A stretch of DNA of 64,000 nt, taken from NCBI RefSeq assembly GCF_002934455.1, contig NZ_PTIR01000005.1:62001-126000 (forward strand), given 5' to 3'. Shown piece by piece: positions 7,901 through 16,113 of the stretch. Below the pieces are notes generated by a model that saw only the letters and a program-made list of their open reading frames with translations, was not told where the DNA came from and did no database searches. The position numbers were made by a program, and so were the translations under genes. How positions within the stretch are numbered: position 1 is the stretch's first letter; each line of letters starts with the position of its first letter. Origin of the DNA: Trinickia symbiotica. Its GTDB lineage: Bacteria > Pseudomonadota > Gammaproteobacteria > Burkholderiales > Burkholderiaceae.

Positions 7901-9940
7901 ATGCGCAACGACCCGGGCCCGGCCGCGAATCCGCTCTCGGCCACCGAGGGCTGGCTGACCCCGTGCATTCAGAAAGCGCACGAGCGCTCGGAAAGCTTCG
8001 GCCTCAAATCGTCGACACAGCCCGACTATGACGTGCTGCCGGCCCCCGATCTCACGGTCAAGCGCGAGCAGAATCGCGTGCTGACGGCGCATGCGCTGCC
8101 TGTCATGGAGACGCTGCGCGAGCAGATCGTCAATACGCAAAGCATGATCGTGCTGACGGATGCTCAGGGCCTCATCCTCCATTCGATTGGCGACGACGAT
8201 TTTCTGCGGCGCGCCGAGAAGGTCGCGCTGCGGCCCGGCGCGAATTGGGCCGAGGACCGTCAAGGCACGAATGCGATCGGCACCGCGCTCGCCGAGCGCA
8301 GCGCGACCGTCGTGCATGGCGACCAGCATTACCTCGCGGCCAATCGGTTTCTCACCTGCTCGAGCGTGCCGATCCTCGATCCGTACGGCGATCTCACGGG
8401 CGTGCTCGATGTGACGGGAGACTACCGCAGCTATCACCAGCACACGATGGCGCTCGCGAAGATGTCGGTGCAAATGATCGAGAATCATCTCTTCGCAAGC
8501 AAGTTCCGCGATGCCCTGCAGATCTCGTTTCATAGCCGCCCCGAATTTCTCGGTACGCTGATGGAAGGGATCGCGGCTTTCACGTTCGACGGGCGCTTCC
8601 TGTCCGCCAATCGCAGCGCACAGTTCCAGCTCGGGCTGTCGCTCACGGCGCTACGCGCACATACGCTGGCGTCGCTCTTCGGCCTGACGAGCGGCGAGCT
8701 CATCGACAAGTCGCGCACGAGTCGCGATTCGATCGTCGCGCTGAACCTGCACAACGGCGCCGTCGTATGCGCGCATGTCGATTACCGGCGGGCCACGATG
8801 ACGAACAGCGGTTGGCCGCGCGAGGCCGATCGGACGCAGCGCGGTGCCGAGTCGCGTCCTGCACAAGCGGGTGCCGCGACGAACGCGGTGCGGCTCGGCC
8901 ACCTCGATACAGGCGATCCTCAAGTCGCGTCCGTCATCGCCAAGGTGCGCAAGGTCATCGGCAAGGACATCCCCGTTCTGATCACTGGCGAGACGGGCAC
9001 CGGCAAGGAGCTGTTGGCGCAGGCCATCCATAACGATTCGCCGCGCCGCGACGGACCATTCGTGGCCGTCAACTGCGCGTCGATTCCCGAGACGCTGATC
9101 GAATCGGAGCTTTTCGGGTACGAGGAAGGCGCCTTCACCGGCGCGCGGCGCAAAGGCGCGCTCGGCAAGGTGCTGCAGGCGAACGGGGGAACGCTCTTTC
9201 TCGATGAGATCGGCGACATGCCGTACCCGCTGCAGGTGCGGCTGTTGCGGGTGCTGCAGGAGCGTGTCGTCAACCCGCTGGGATCGACGAAGTCGATCCC
9301 CGTGGACATCGCCGTCGTCTGTGCGACGCATCGCAGCTTGCGAGAGATGATCGCGCAGAACCGCTTTCGGGAAGACCTCTACTATCGGCTCAACGGGCTC
9401 GTCGTCAAACTGCCGCCACTGCGCGAGCGGACGGACCTCGCCGTCGTCATCGAAAAAATGCTCGACGACGAGACGGCTTGCGCGACGGACGGCCGGCGAC
9501 CCGCCATCGCGCCGGAGGTCATGGCGCTCTTCGAGCAATGTGCATGGCCGGGGAACTTCCGACAGCTCGGCAATCTGCTGCGCACGGCCGCCGCGATGGT
9601 CGACGACGACGGCGAGATACGGCGCGAACACCTTCCCGACGATTTCTTCGAGGATCTCGCGATGCGCGCGGCCAGTGGCTGTGGCTCGCAGAACATGAAC
9701 GCGAACACTGACATGAGCGCAGGCGCTGCGCCCGACGCTGCCGCGCCGGCTCGCGAGCCGCTCGAGGGCGCCGGAGGCACGCGACTTCACGATCTCACGC
9801 TGTCCGCGATCGCAGCGGCCATCGCGCGCCACGGCGGCAATGTGTCCGCGGCCGCCCGCGCGCTCGGCGTCTCGCGCGCCACGATCTATCGCAAAATGCC
9901 GGTGGCATCCGGTGCGAAAAACGCGAACGGCGACGACTAA
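7901..9940 (+). CDS. Sigma-54-dependent transcriptional activator, AcoR family (GAF, AAA+, Fis-type HTH)
   Basis: A 679-residue enhancer-binding protein. The ATG at 7901 follows a near-perfect GGAGGAG site; the open frame upstream to 7754 has no such support. The N-terminal half holds a GAF-type sensor (TVVHGDQHYLAANRFLTCSS, LDVTGDYRSYHQH). The central AAA+ domain has Walker A GETGTGKE at 363-370, the sigma-54-contacting GAFTGA loop at about 410-415, and Walker B FLDEIGD at about 435. The C-terminus has a Fis-like helix-turn-helix (GGNVSAAARALGVSRATIYR, about 645-665). AcoR-family members sense small metabolites such as acetoin, alcohols or aldehydes. Its position between two sigma-54 promoters with matching palindromes suggests it activates both the dehydrogenase operon and pqqA. 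Confidence 0.93.
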   Translation: MRNDPGPAANPLSATEGWLTPCIQKAHERSESFGLKSSTQPDYDVLPAPDLTVKREQNRVLTAHALPVMETLREQIVNTQSMIVLTDAQGLILHSIGDDDFLRRAEKVALRPGANWAEDRQGTNAIGTALAERSATVVHGDQHYLAANRFLTCSSVPILDPYGDLTGVLDVTGDYRSYHQHTMALAKMSVQMIENHLFASKFRDALQISFHSRPEFLGTLMEGIAAFTFDGRFLSANRSAQFQLGLSLTALRAHTLASLFGLTSGELIDKSRTSRDSIVALNLHNGAVVCAHVDYRRATMTNSGWPREADRTQRGAESRPAQAGAATNAVRLGHLDTGDPQVASVIAKVRKVIGKDIPVLITGETGTGKELLAQAIHNDSPRRDGPFVAVNCASIPETLIESELFGYEEGAFTGARRKGALGKVLQANGGTLFLDEIGDMPYPLQVRLLRVLQERVVNPLGSTKSIPVDIAVVCATHRSLREMIAQNRFREDLYYRLNGLVVKLPPLRERTDLAVVIEKMLDDETACATDGRRPAIAPEVMALFEQCAWPGNFRQLGNLLRTAAAMVDDDGEIRREHLPDDFFEDLAMRAASGCGSQNMNANTDMSAGAAPDAAAPAREPLEGAGGTRLHDLTLSAIAAAIARHGGNVSAAARALGVSRATIYRKMPVASGAKNANGDD

Positions 9941-9942
9941 GC

Positions 9943-9995
9943 ACTGTCGCGCATCGACAGTACACTGTGTCCACCGCTGTCTCAGAATGCGACAG
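9943..9995. promoter_or_regulatory. Paired palindromic activator sites upstream of pqqA
   Basis: Site P2 at 9977-9995 is CTGTCTCAGAATGCGACAG, matching the dehydrogenase-proximal site at 16 of 19 positions. Site P1 at 9943-9961 has perfect 7-base arms (ACTGTCG/CGACAGT) with a shorter spacer, and lies just after the regulator stop codon. Centres are 34 bases apart. P1 might instead act as a short hairpin at the end of the regulator transcript. Confidence 0.6.
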
Positions 9996-10156
9996 TCCTG
10001 TGCCGAGACGCAACACATGGGTGGCAACGAATCGTCGCCATCGCCGGCCTTGTCAGCGGTTCCATCCAATTCCCTCGCCCGCCGACACCTCGCAATCGAT
10101 CAGGACTCCGAACGATTGCGAGGTCGCGCGGCTCGCCATCGCTTCCGATGGATATT

Positions 10157-10172
10157 CGGCATGGCGCTTGCT
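10157..10172 (+). promoter_or_regulatory. Sigma-54 (-24/-12) promoter of pqqA
   Basis: CGGCATGGCGCTTGCT has GG and GC doublets separated by 10 bases and a good match to TGGCACG-N4-TTGCT. Expected transcription start is near 10183, about 50 bases before the pqqA ATG. It is about 180 bases downstream of activator site P2. Confidence 0.75.
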
Positions 10173-10235
10173 TCGACTGTCACGCCGCGCAGTTCGCCCG
10201 GCGCATCCGTATCGAATTTCTTCGAGGAGACAATC

Positions 10236-10310
10236 ATGCAGTGGACCCCACCCGCCTACACCGATTTGCGCTTCGGCTTCGAAGTGACGATGTACATCGC
10301 CACTCGCTGA
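10236..10310 (+). CDS. pqqA: PqqA, precursor peptide of the cofactor PQQ
   Basis: A 24-residue peptide, MQWTPPAYTDLRFGFEVTMY followed by IATR. It contains Glu16 and Tyr20 in the EVTMY motif, the two residues cross-linked by PqqE and excised to form pyrroloquinoline quinone. The ATG at 10236 has a GAGGAGA ribosome binding site 5 bases upstream. No pqqB, C, D or E gene follows: the next gene is a metallophosphoesterase 270 bases downstream. This pqqA therefore stands alone beside its own sigma-54 promoter. It supplies precursor for the dehydrogenase at 4505-6232. Confidence 0.95.
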   Translation: MQWTPPAYTDLRFGFEVTMYIATR

Positions 10311-10353
10311 AGCGAAATGCGAAAAGCCATCAGCGATAAGCGATCGCAGGGAG

Positions 10354-10383
10354 CCGCGCGCCTCTTCGAGATGCGGCGCGCGG
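10354..10383 (+). terminator. Hairpin downstream of pqqA, possible terminator
   Basis: CCGCGCGCC (10354-10362) pairs perfectly with GGCGCGCGG (10375-10383) around a 12-base loop. There is no U-tract, so it is a weak or rho-assisted terminator, or an mRNA-stabilising stem. It supports pqqA being monocistronic. The rest of 10311-10580 shows nothing recognisable. Confidence 0.4.
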
Positions 10384-10580
10384 CGCCGACAGTATCCATA
10401 ACGATGACCTCCCTCTAGTCCCCCTTACGCCGTTCGATCTCAAAGCGGGAATATTCCCGCCCCATCCCCGGTAATACGTGGCAAGGACGCCTCGATTTGC
10501 ATCGACGTCCGAAACGTCATGCGATCGGGCCTGCCAGGCCCGCCACGTATCTCGACATTCGATTACCGGGAGAGAAGGAC

Positions 10581-11531
10581 ATGGATGACAACGATAAAGG
10601 CCGTATCGAAAGCGGCCGGCGCGACTTCCTCAAATGCATGGCATGGGCGGGCGCGGGGACGCTATGGCTCATGCAAGGCGGCGTGCTGCAGGCGCGCACG
10701 CTCGGCGACGCGGACACGGCCGATGCAAGCCGCAACGCGACGTTCAGCTTCATGCAGATCAGCGATTCCCATATCGGCTTCACGAAGGCGCCGAATCCGG
10801 ACGTCACCTCGACACTGAAAGCCGCGCTCGGGCGCATCGACGCGCAACCCGTACGCCCCGATTTCATCGTGCACACCGGGGACCTCACGCATCTGTCGAA
10901 GCCCGACGAGTTCGATACGGTCGCGCAGCTCATGCGCGCCTCGCGCACGCAACAGCAGTTCTATGTGCCCGGCGAGCATGACGTCATCGGCGACAACGGT
11001 GCCGAGTTCTTTCGCCGCTTCGGCCACGAGGAGGCCAGTCCAGGGGGATGGTACAGCTTCGATCATCGCGGCGTGCACTTCATCGCGCTCATCAACGTGC
11101 TGAACCTCAAGGCAGGCGGCCTCGGCTGGCTCGGCCCCGATCAGCTCGCGTGGCTCAAGAACGATCTTGCGGGCCGCTCGGCCGAGACGCCGATCGTCGT
11201 CTTCGCGCACATGCCGCTTTGGGCGCTTTACCCGTCGTGGGGATGGGGCACCGACGACTCGGGCGAAGCCCTTGCGCTGCTGAACCGCTTTGGCTCGGTC
11301 ACGGTCTTGAACGGGCACATTCACCAGATCCAGCAAAAGGTGGAAGGCCATGTCACGTTTTATACGGCGCGCTCGACGGCCTACCCCCAGCCGGCGCCCG
11401 GCGTCGGCCCGGGGCCGGGCCCGCTCAAGGACCTGCCGGCCGGCAAGCTGGCCGACTATATCGGCGTGCGCTCGGTGCGCCGCATACAAACCGGCGGGAC
11501 GCTCGCATTGACCGAGGAGACCTTGGCATGA
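10581..11531 (+). CDS. Tat-exported metallophosphoesterase
   Basis: A 316-residue calcineurin-like phosphoesterase. I start at the ATG at 10581 (MDDNDKGRIESGRRDFLK), which has a GAGAAGG site; the frame is open to 10497 but without support. A twin-arginine signal (SGRRDFLK followed by a hydrophobic stretch to about residue 40) implies folded export. The five metal-binding motifs are present: DSHIG, GDLTH, GEHD (a variant of GNHD), AHMPLW and NGHIHQ. The substrate is unknown. Its stop overlaps the start of the cupredoxin gene by four bases (ATGA), so the two are translationally coupled. Together with the ECF sigma/anti-sigma pair downstream they form a four-gene cassette. Confidence 0.9.
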   Translation: MDDNDKGRIESGRRDFLKCMAWAGAGTLWLMQGGVLQARTLGDADTADASRNATFSFMQISDSHIGFTKAPNPDVTSTLKAALGRIDAQPVRPDFIVHTGDLTHLSKPDEFDTVAQLMRASRTQQQFYVPGEHDVIGDNGAEFFRRFGHEEASPGGWYSFDHRGVHFIALINVLNLKAGGLGWLGPDQLAWLKNDLAGRSAETPIVVFAHMPLWALYPSWGWGTDDSGEALALLNRFGSVTVLNGHIHQIQQKVEGHVTFYTARSTAYPQPAPGVGPGPGPLKDLPAGKLADYIGVRSVRRIQTGGTLALTEETLA

Positions 11532-11923
11532 CTCGCACGAACCTCCAACTTGCGCGGCGTCGCGTCGTAAGCGTCTGCCTGGCGGCCGGGGCACTGGTCC
11601 CGTTCGTCTTTCTCGCGCCCGCCGCGCGCGCCGGCGACACCGCTGCGCCATCGCCCTCGGGCGGTAAGGCGACCACCTACAACGTCGAAATCCGCAACTT
11701 CGCGTTCGAGCCGAAGGAGATCACCGTGCCGGCCGGCGCGCGCATCGTCTGGGTCAATCGCGACGAGGAACCGCATCTCGTCGTCAGCGTCGGCGGGGCG
11801 TTCAAGCCCTCGCAGGCGCTCGACACGAACGATTCGTTCGCGACCGTGCTCGCGAAGCCCGGCACCTATCAGTACTACTGCGGGATTCATCCGATGATGG
11901 TCGGACGGATCGTCGTCCGTTGA
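11528..11923 (+). CDS. Exported cupredoxin-like copper protein
   Basis: A 131-residue protein with a signal peptide (RRRVVSVCLAAGALVPFVF, cleavage near ARAG at about residue 35). Its plastocyanin/amicyanin-like fold carries type-1 copper ligands: His83 (EEPHLVV), Cys118 and His121 (YYCGIHPMM), and Met123 or Met124. It is probably a periplasmic electron carrier. It overlaps the upstream metallophosphoesterase gene by four bases and ends about 90 bases before the sigma factor start. Confidence 0.9.
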   Translation: MTRTNLQLARRRVVSVCLAAGALVPFVFLAPAARAGDTAAPSPSGGKATTYNVEIRNFAFEPKEITVPAGARIVWVNRDEEPHLVVSVGGAFKPSQALDTNDSFATVLAKPGTYQYYCGIHPMMVGRIVVR

Positions 11924-11958
11924 GCGCTCATGCGATCGACTACCGCGAGCGGTGACAC

Positions 11959-11987
11959 GGGAATAAACTGGGCGCGCGGCCGGTATA
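11959..11987 (+). promoter_or_regulatory. Candidate ECF-type promoter upstream of the sigma factor gene
   Basis: GGGAATAA at 11959-11966 and CGGTATA at 11981-11987, about 14 bases apart, resemble the GGAAT/CGGT elements of autoregulated ECF promoters. It lies just ahead of the GTG start at 12014. Tentative: I have only one instance. Confidence 0.3.
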
Positions 11988-12013
11988 GAGCCGTAAAACC
12001 CGGAGGGGCCACG

Positions 12014-12673
12014 GTGGCCGAGATCGACAGCAAGGGTGGACGCTCGCGCGACGACGCCGAGCGCAGCCGACGCTTTCAGCAGATGGCGCTGCCGCATCTC
12101 GATGCGGCCTACAACCTTGCGCGCTGGCTGGCCGGCAACGCGAGCGACGCGGAAGACATCGTCCAGGAGGCGGTCATGCGCGCGTTCCGCTTCTTCGATT
12201 CGTTCCACGGCGAGAGCGCGCGGCCGTGGCTGCTCGCAATCGTGCGCCGCACCTGGTACACCGAGTGGCAACGGCGCAGCTCCTCCCACGAGGTGGCCGC
12301 GTTCGACGACGAGATCGAGCAGGCCGACGATACGGCAATCGACGGCTGGAGCACCGCGCCGAGCGATCCGCAGGCATTGCTGATTCGCGAGGAGAATACG
12401 CGCCTCGTGCACGAGGCGCTCGCCCAACTGCCGGTCGAGTTCCGCGAAGTCCTCATCTTGCGGGAGCTGGAGGACATGAGCTATCGCGACATCGCGGCCA
12501 TCGCGGATCTTCCGATCGGAACGGTCATGTCGCGCCTGACGCGCGCGCGGCGCAAGCTCGCGACATTATTGAAAGCGCGGCTCGCGGCGGGCAGCGCCGG
12601 CGGCTCGCAAGCGGCAGCGCCGATGAGTCGGCAACCGCCCGAGCCCGGCCCAATTTGCGAGGGAGACGCCTGA
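12014..12673 (+). CDS. ECF-family RNA polymerase sigma factor
   Basis: A 219-residue protein with region 2 (LDAAYNLARWLAGNASDAEDIVQEAVMRAF, then PWLLAIVRRTWY) and region 4 (LPVEFREVLILRELEDMSYRDIA, PIGTVMSRLTRARRKL). The start is taken as the GTG at 12014 because a CGGAGG ribosome binding site precedes it; an ATG at 11930 would add 28 residues but lies upstream of the candidate promoter. Its stop overlaps the first base of the anti-sigma gene. The regulon is unknown, but the upstream metallophosphoesterase and cupredoxin genes are obvious candidates. Confidence 0.92.
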   Translation: MAEIDSKGGRSRDDAERSRRFQQMALPHLDAAYNLARWLAGNASDAEDIVQEAVMRAFRFFDSFHGESARPWLLAIVRRTWYTEWQRRSSSHEVAAFDDEIEQADDTAIDGWSTAPSDPQALLIREENTRLVHEALAQLPVEFREVLILRELEDMSYRDIAAIADLPIGTVMSRLTRARRKLATLLKARLAAGSAGGSQAAAPMSRQPPEPGPICEGDA

Positions 12674-13593
12674 TGGAGTGCAAAGAAGTGCGGCCGCTCA
12701 TCGACGCGTACGTCGATCGCGAGCTTTCCTCGTCCGAAGCCCGACACGTCGAAGCGCATCTCGAACAATGCCCGGAGTGCCGCCGCGAGAGCGAAGCCGT
12801 ACTCGGCGTCAGCCGCATCGTACGCCAGGCCGCCTATCACCGAGCGCCGGAGCCACTGCGTTCGCGCATCGTGGCAGCGCTGCCGCAGGCGGCGCCCGAA
12901 GCTGAGCCCGAAGCAAGAACCGAACCCGGGCCGGCTCCGGAACCGCGCCGCCCCGCACGCAACAGGTCATGGCTCGATGGATGGCGCCTGCCACGCTTCG
13001 CGGGCGGCGGCGCGGCGGGCGCGCGTGCGGGAGCCGGCACCGCGCCCCGCTTCGGCACGCTGGGCACCGTAGGCGCCATGGGCTTCGCGCTCTTCGCGGC
13101 GGCGGCCGTCGTCGCCGTCACGATCGCGCTCCATCCGCGGCAGACGGCCTCGGGCGCCTTCGTCGACGAACTCGTTTCGAGCCACGTTCGCGCGCAGTTG
13201 TCGGGACGCGACATCGATGTCGTCTCGACCGATCAGCACACGGTGAAGCCGTGGTTCAACGGCCGGATCGACTATGCCCCGCCCGTCGAAGACCTCGCAT
13301 CGAGCGGATTCGCGCTGGTCGGTGGGCGCCTCGACTACATCGGGCATCGCCGCGTCGCCGTCCTCGTCTATCGCTATCGCAAGCATGTCGTCGACGCCTA
13401 TGTGTTCCCCGATGCGGAATCGGGGGCGGCCGCCGAGGCGGAAGCCGGCGCGCCGGCGCTCGTAAGCGACGGGTATGCGCTCGTCCGCTGGCGCGAGCAT
13501 GGCATGGTCTGGTGGGCCGTCACCGATGCCGCCCCCGACGTGCTGCGCCGGTTCGAAGACGCGATGCACGCGAGGCTCGCCGCGGGAGGCTGA
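12673..13593 (+). CDS. Anti-sigma factor with N-terminal zinc finger (zf-HC2) and transmembrane helix
   Basis: A 306-residue membrane protein. The N-terminus has the HxxxCxxC zinc anti-sigma motif (HLEQCPECRRE). A Pro/Ala/Arg-rich linker and one transmembrane helix (GTVGAMGFALFAAAAVVAVTI) follow, then a periplasmic domain of about 150 residues (VSTDQHTVKPWFNGRIDYAP, GGRLDYIGHRRVAVLVYRYR), as in the ChrR/RsgI-unrelated group of anti-sigma proteins found beside ECF factors. The start overlaps the sigma gene stop by one base (TGATG). It should sequester the sigma factor at the inner membrane until an envelope signal arrives. Confidence 0.88.
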   Translation: MECKEVRPLIDAYVDRELSSSEARHVEAHLEQCPECRRESEAVLGVSRIVRQAAYHRAPEPLRSRIVAALPQAAPEAEPEARTEPGPAPEPRRPARNRSWLDGWRLPRFAGGGAAGARAGAGTAPRFGTLGTVGAMGFALFAAAAVVAVTIALHPRQTASGAFVDELVSSHVRAQLSGRDIDVVSTDQHTVKPWFNGRIDYAPPVEDLASSGFALVGGRLDYIGHRRVAVLVYRYRKHVVDAYVFPDAESGAAAEAEAGAPALVSDGYALVRWREHGMVWWAVTDAAPDVLRRFEDAMHARLAAGG

Positions 13594-13614
13594 TGCGAAA
13601 GAGCCCCGACCGAA

Positions 13615-15423
13615 CTAGGCCTCCGGCACGGGCGATTCGTCGATGAACCGCAACAGGCTCGTCGGATCGACCGGCTTCACGAAATGATCGTCGAATCCCA
13701 CTTCGCGGCTGCGGTTGCGGTCCGCTTCCTGACCGTAACCCGTGAGCGCGGCGAAACGGCACCGGTCAGGACCGAGCGCGGCGCGCAATCGGCCGATCAA
13801 TTGATAGCCATCCATGACGGGGAGCCCGATGTCCACGATGGCGATATCGGGCACGAACTGATGGATGACCTGCAGCGCGGACGCCGGGTCGTAGACGGCC
13901 CGCACTTCGTGGCCGCACTCCGAAATCAGCAGCGCGAGCGCTTCGACGCCATCGACGTTGTCGTCGACGAGCAGCACGCGTCGCGGCCGCGGCGCGCGTC
14001 TTTTCACGACCACCGCCTCGTGCGCACGAGGCTCGCCCGCCTCGCGCGACGCATCGCGCCGCGACGGCTGGCCCGGCAGGCGAATCGTGAACTCGCTGCC
14101 CGAACCGGGGCCGTCGCTCCTCGCGCTCACGGTTCCGCCATGCAATTCCACCAGGCTTTTGACGAGCGCGAGGCCGAGACCGAGGCCACCCTCGGCGCGA
14201 TCGACACTGCGCTTGCCCTGGAAAAACAGCTCGAAGACGTGCGGCAGCATCTCCTTAGGGATGCCTGAGCCGTTGTCGCGCACGCTAACGGCGATCATAT
14301 CGTCGCTTTCGCGCGACGCCGACAGCGTGATCTTTCCTCGCTCGGCTGTGTAGCGCGCGGCATTCGTCAGCAGGTTGGAGACGACTTGCGCGATCCGCGC
14401 CGCGTCGACGATCCACTTCAAATCGGCCTCGACGTCGACGACCAACTCGTGTCCGCGCTGCTCGAGCAGCAGACTCGCGACCTCCACCGCATTCGCCAGC
14501 ACGTCGGCAACGCGCACCGTCCGCTTCTTGAGTTTGATCTTGCCGCGTATCACGCGCGACACGTCCAGCAGATCGTCGACGAGGCCCACCAGATAGTCGA
14601 CCTGGCGCTGAATGATCGCGAGCTCATGCGAAATACGAGGGTCCGGATGCATCCGTATGAGCTGCAGCGCCGTCACGATCGGCGAAAGCGGGTTGCGCAG
14701 TTCGTGGCCCAGCATCGCGAGGAACTCGTCCTTCACCGCCTCGGCTCGGCGGCGGCGCTCAATCTCCGCCTCGAGCGCGGCAGCTTTCTGCTGCCACTGC
14801 GCGATGAGCCGAAAGGCATCGGATTCCGTGGCTTGCTCGAGCACCTCGCTCGGCAGCACATGCGTGTGAGCCCGGCAAATACGATCGAAGATGCCGCTTC
14901 GCTCCGCGTCCCGGAACAAGTCATCCGGGTACGCGCAAAAAAGCGTGAACGAATAGCGCCTGGCGAGCTCGTTCCAGAGTTGCTCGAGGCGCACGGCGGC
15001 TTCGTATTGCCCCGACGCGCAAAGCACGGCGACCATCTCGCCGTATGCGTGGACGGGCGCGTTCGCGGCCGTCATGCTCACCACTTTTGCCAGCAGACCA
15101 CCGATCGTCGCAAAGAAGCGCCCCTCGTCCGGCCAGCCGTCCACCATGAATTCGGCGAGTGCCGCCTCCGCATCGACGGCCTCGAAGCGCCCCTCGATCG
15201 CGGGCGATGTGTCTTCGTCCGTGGCGCGAAATGCAGCGATGCGAGGGACGACAAGGGAAAGATGCGGGCGCGTGGCGATCACGATCACGCCGCCTCGGCG
15301 ACGCAGCGCATCGCTTGCAAATTCGACAACCTCGTCGATCAGTTGCCCGTCCGAGTGATAAAAGCGGACGAAGTGTCCGGTGGCATGGTCTGGCCGAATC
15401 AGCGCGCGGCCGGCGGGCTCCAT
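13615..15423 (-). CDS. Hybrid sensor histidine kinase with MEDS domain and receiver domain
   Basis: A 602-residue soluble kinase. I start at the ATG at 15423 (MEPAGRALIRPDHATGHFV), which has a GGAG site 5 bases before; a longer frame adds 16 residues. The N-terminal 190 residues resemble the MEDS domain (DcmR-type sensory module: HFVRFYHSDGQLIDEVVEFA, GGVIVIATRPH, GRFEAVDAEAALAEFMVDG). HisKA follows with phospho-acceptor His240 (LAMLGHELRNPLSP), then HATPase_c (VSNLLTNAARYT, DNGSGIP, GGLGLGLALVKSLVELHGG), and a C-terminal receiver with Asp in IVDIGLPVMDGY and Lys in HFVKPVD. No transmembrane helices, so it senses a cytoplasmic cue. No separate response regulator is adjacent. Confidence 0.9.
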   Translation of the reverse strand: MEPAGRALIRPDHATGHFVRFYHSDGQLIDEVVEFASDALRRRGGVIVIATRPHLSLVVPRIAAFRATDEDTSPAIEGRFEAVDAEAALAEFMVDGWPDEGRFFATIGGLLAKVVSMTAANAPVHAYGEMVAVLCASGQYEAAVRLEQLWNELARRYSFTLFCAYPDDLFRDAERSGIFDRICRAHTHVLPSEVLEQATESDAFRLIAQWQQKAAALEAEIERRRRAEAVKDEFLAMLGHELRNPLSPIVTALQLIRMHPDPRISHELAIIQRQVDYLVGLVDDLLDVSRVIRGKIKLKKRTVRVADVLANAVEVASLLLEQRGHELVVDVEADLKWIVDAARIAQVVSNLLTNAARYTAERGKITLSASRESDDMIAVSVRDNGSGIPKEMLPHVFELFFQGKRSVDRAEGGLGLGLALVKSLVELHGGTVSARSDGPGSGSEFTIRLPGQPSRRDASREAGEPRAHEAVVVKRRAPRPRRVLLVDDNVDGVEALALLISECGHEVRAVYDPASALQVIHQFVPDIAIVDIGLPVMDGYQLIGRLRAALGPDRCRFAALTGYGQEADRNRSREVGFDDHFVKPVDPTSLLRFIDESPVPEA

Positions 15424-15492
15424 AGGGTCTCCATGCTTTATCTTTGGAAAAACAGGGCAAGCACTTGGCATGCCTGCCAGTGTGCTGTCCCA

Positions 15493-16113
15493 TCAATGGC
15501 CGCCGATCGACTCCGAGATCCGATCCGCGAGTTCGCCCATCGCACGGCTCAGCGCGGCCGCCTGCGCCGCGGCCCCGCTGCCCGAACCGTGTGTCGCGAG
15601 GGTCGTCTCGCGCGTCAGCACGGGCTGGGCCCCGCGCCCCGCCATCAAGGTCCACGCCGCCTGCAACGTCAGCGCGCCATTCGCGTCGGCATCGAGATCG
15701 AGGACGGTCACCACGAGCTTGCGAGTATCGGCCGGAGCCGGCGCGTCCGGAAACACGAACGCTCCGGCCGGCAGGCGGCTATAGAGATCCTGCGCCAGCA
15801 CGCCGCGCATCATCTGGCCCAGCGGCGCGCCCCAACGGTCGCTGTCGCCGACGGTAAGACGGTTCGGGGCCACGCGCGTCACGACTTCGGGGCGATCGAC
15901 CATCGCCGGAATGTGTACGGCGGTGAGCTGGACGGGCGGCAGTGGTCCGGACGCGATCGGCGCCGACGCGGGGACGGCATCGAGCGCGAAATAGTGAGTC
16001 GGTGGGCTATGGCCGCAGCCGGCCGCGAGCATCGTCGCGCACAGCATCGTCACTGCCGGTAATCTCAGCGTCGCCTTCCGCCATGCCCGGGTTCGCTTAG
16101 TTCTTCGCTTCAT
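15493..16113 (-). CDS. pqiC: PqiC, outer-membrane lipoprotein of the Pqi lipid transport system
   Basis: A 206-residue protein with a lipoprotein signal (LPAVTMLCATMLAAGC, lipobox LAAGC). The ABC-type transport auxiliary (YmbA/PqiC) fold is indicated by HYFALD near the mature N-terminus, PQLTAVHIPAMVDRP-like strands and VLAQDLYSRLP. Its ATG overlaps the stop of pqiB by four bases, so it is the third gene of a tightly coupled pqiABC operon. PqiC is thought to dock the PqiB tunnel at the outer membrane. Confidence 0.88.
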   Translation of the reverse strand: MKRRTKRTRAWRKATLRLPAVTMLCATMLAAGCGHSPPTHYFALDAVPASAPIASGPLPPVQLTAVHIPAMVDRPEVVTRVAPNRLTVGDSDRWGAPLGQMMRGVLAQDLYSRLPAGAFVFPDAPAPADTRKLVVTVLDLDADANGALTLQAAWTLMAGRGAQPVLTRETTLATHGSGSGAAAQAAALSRAMGELADRISESIGGH

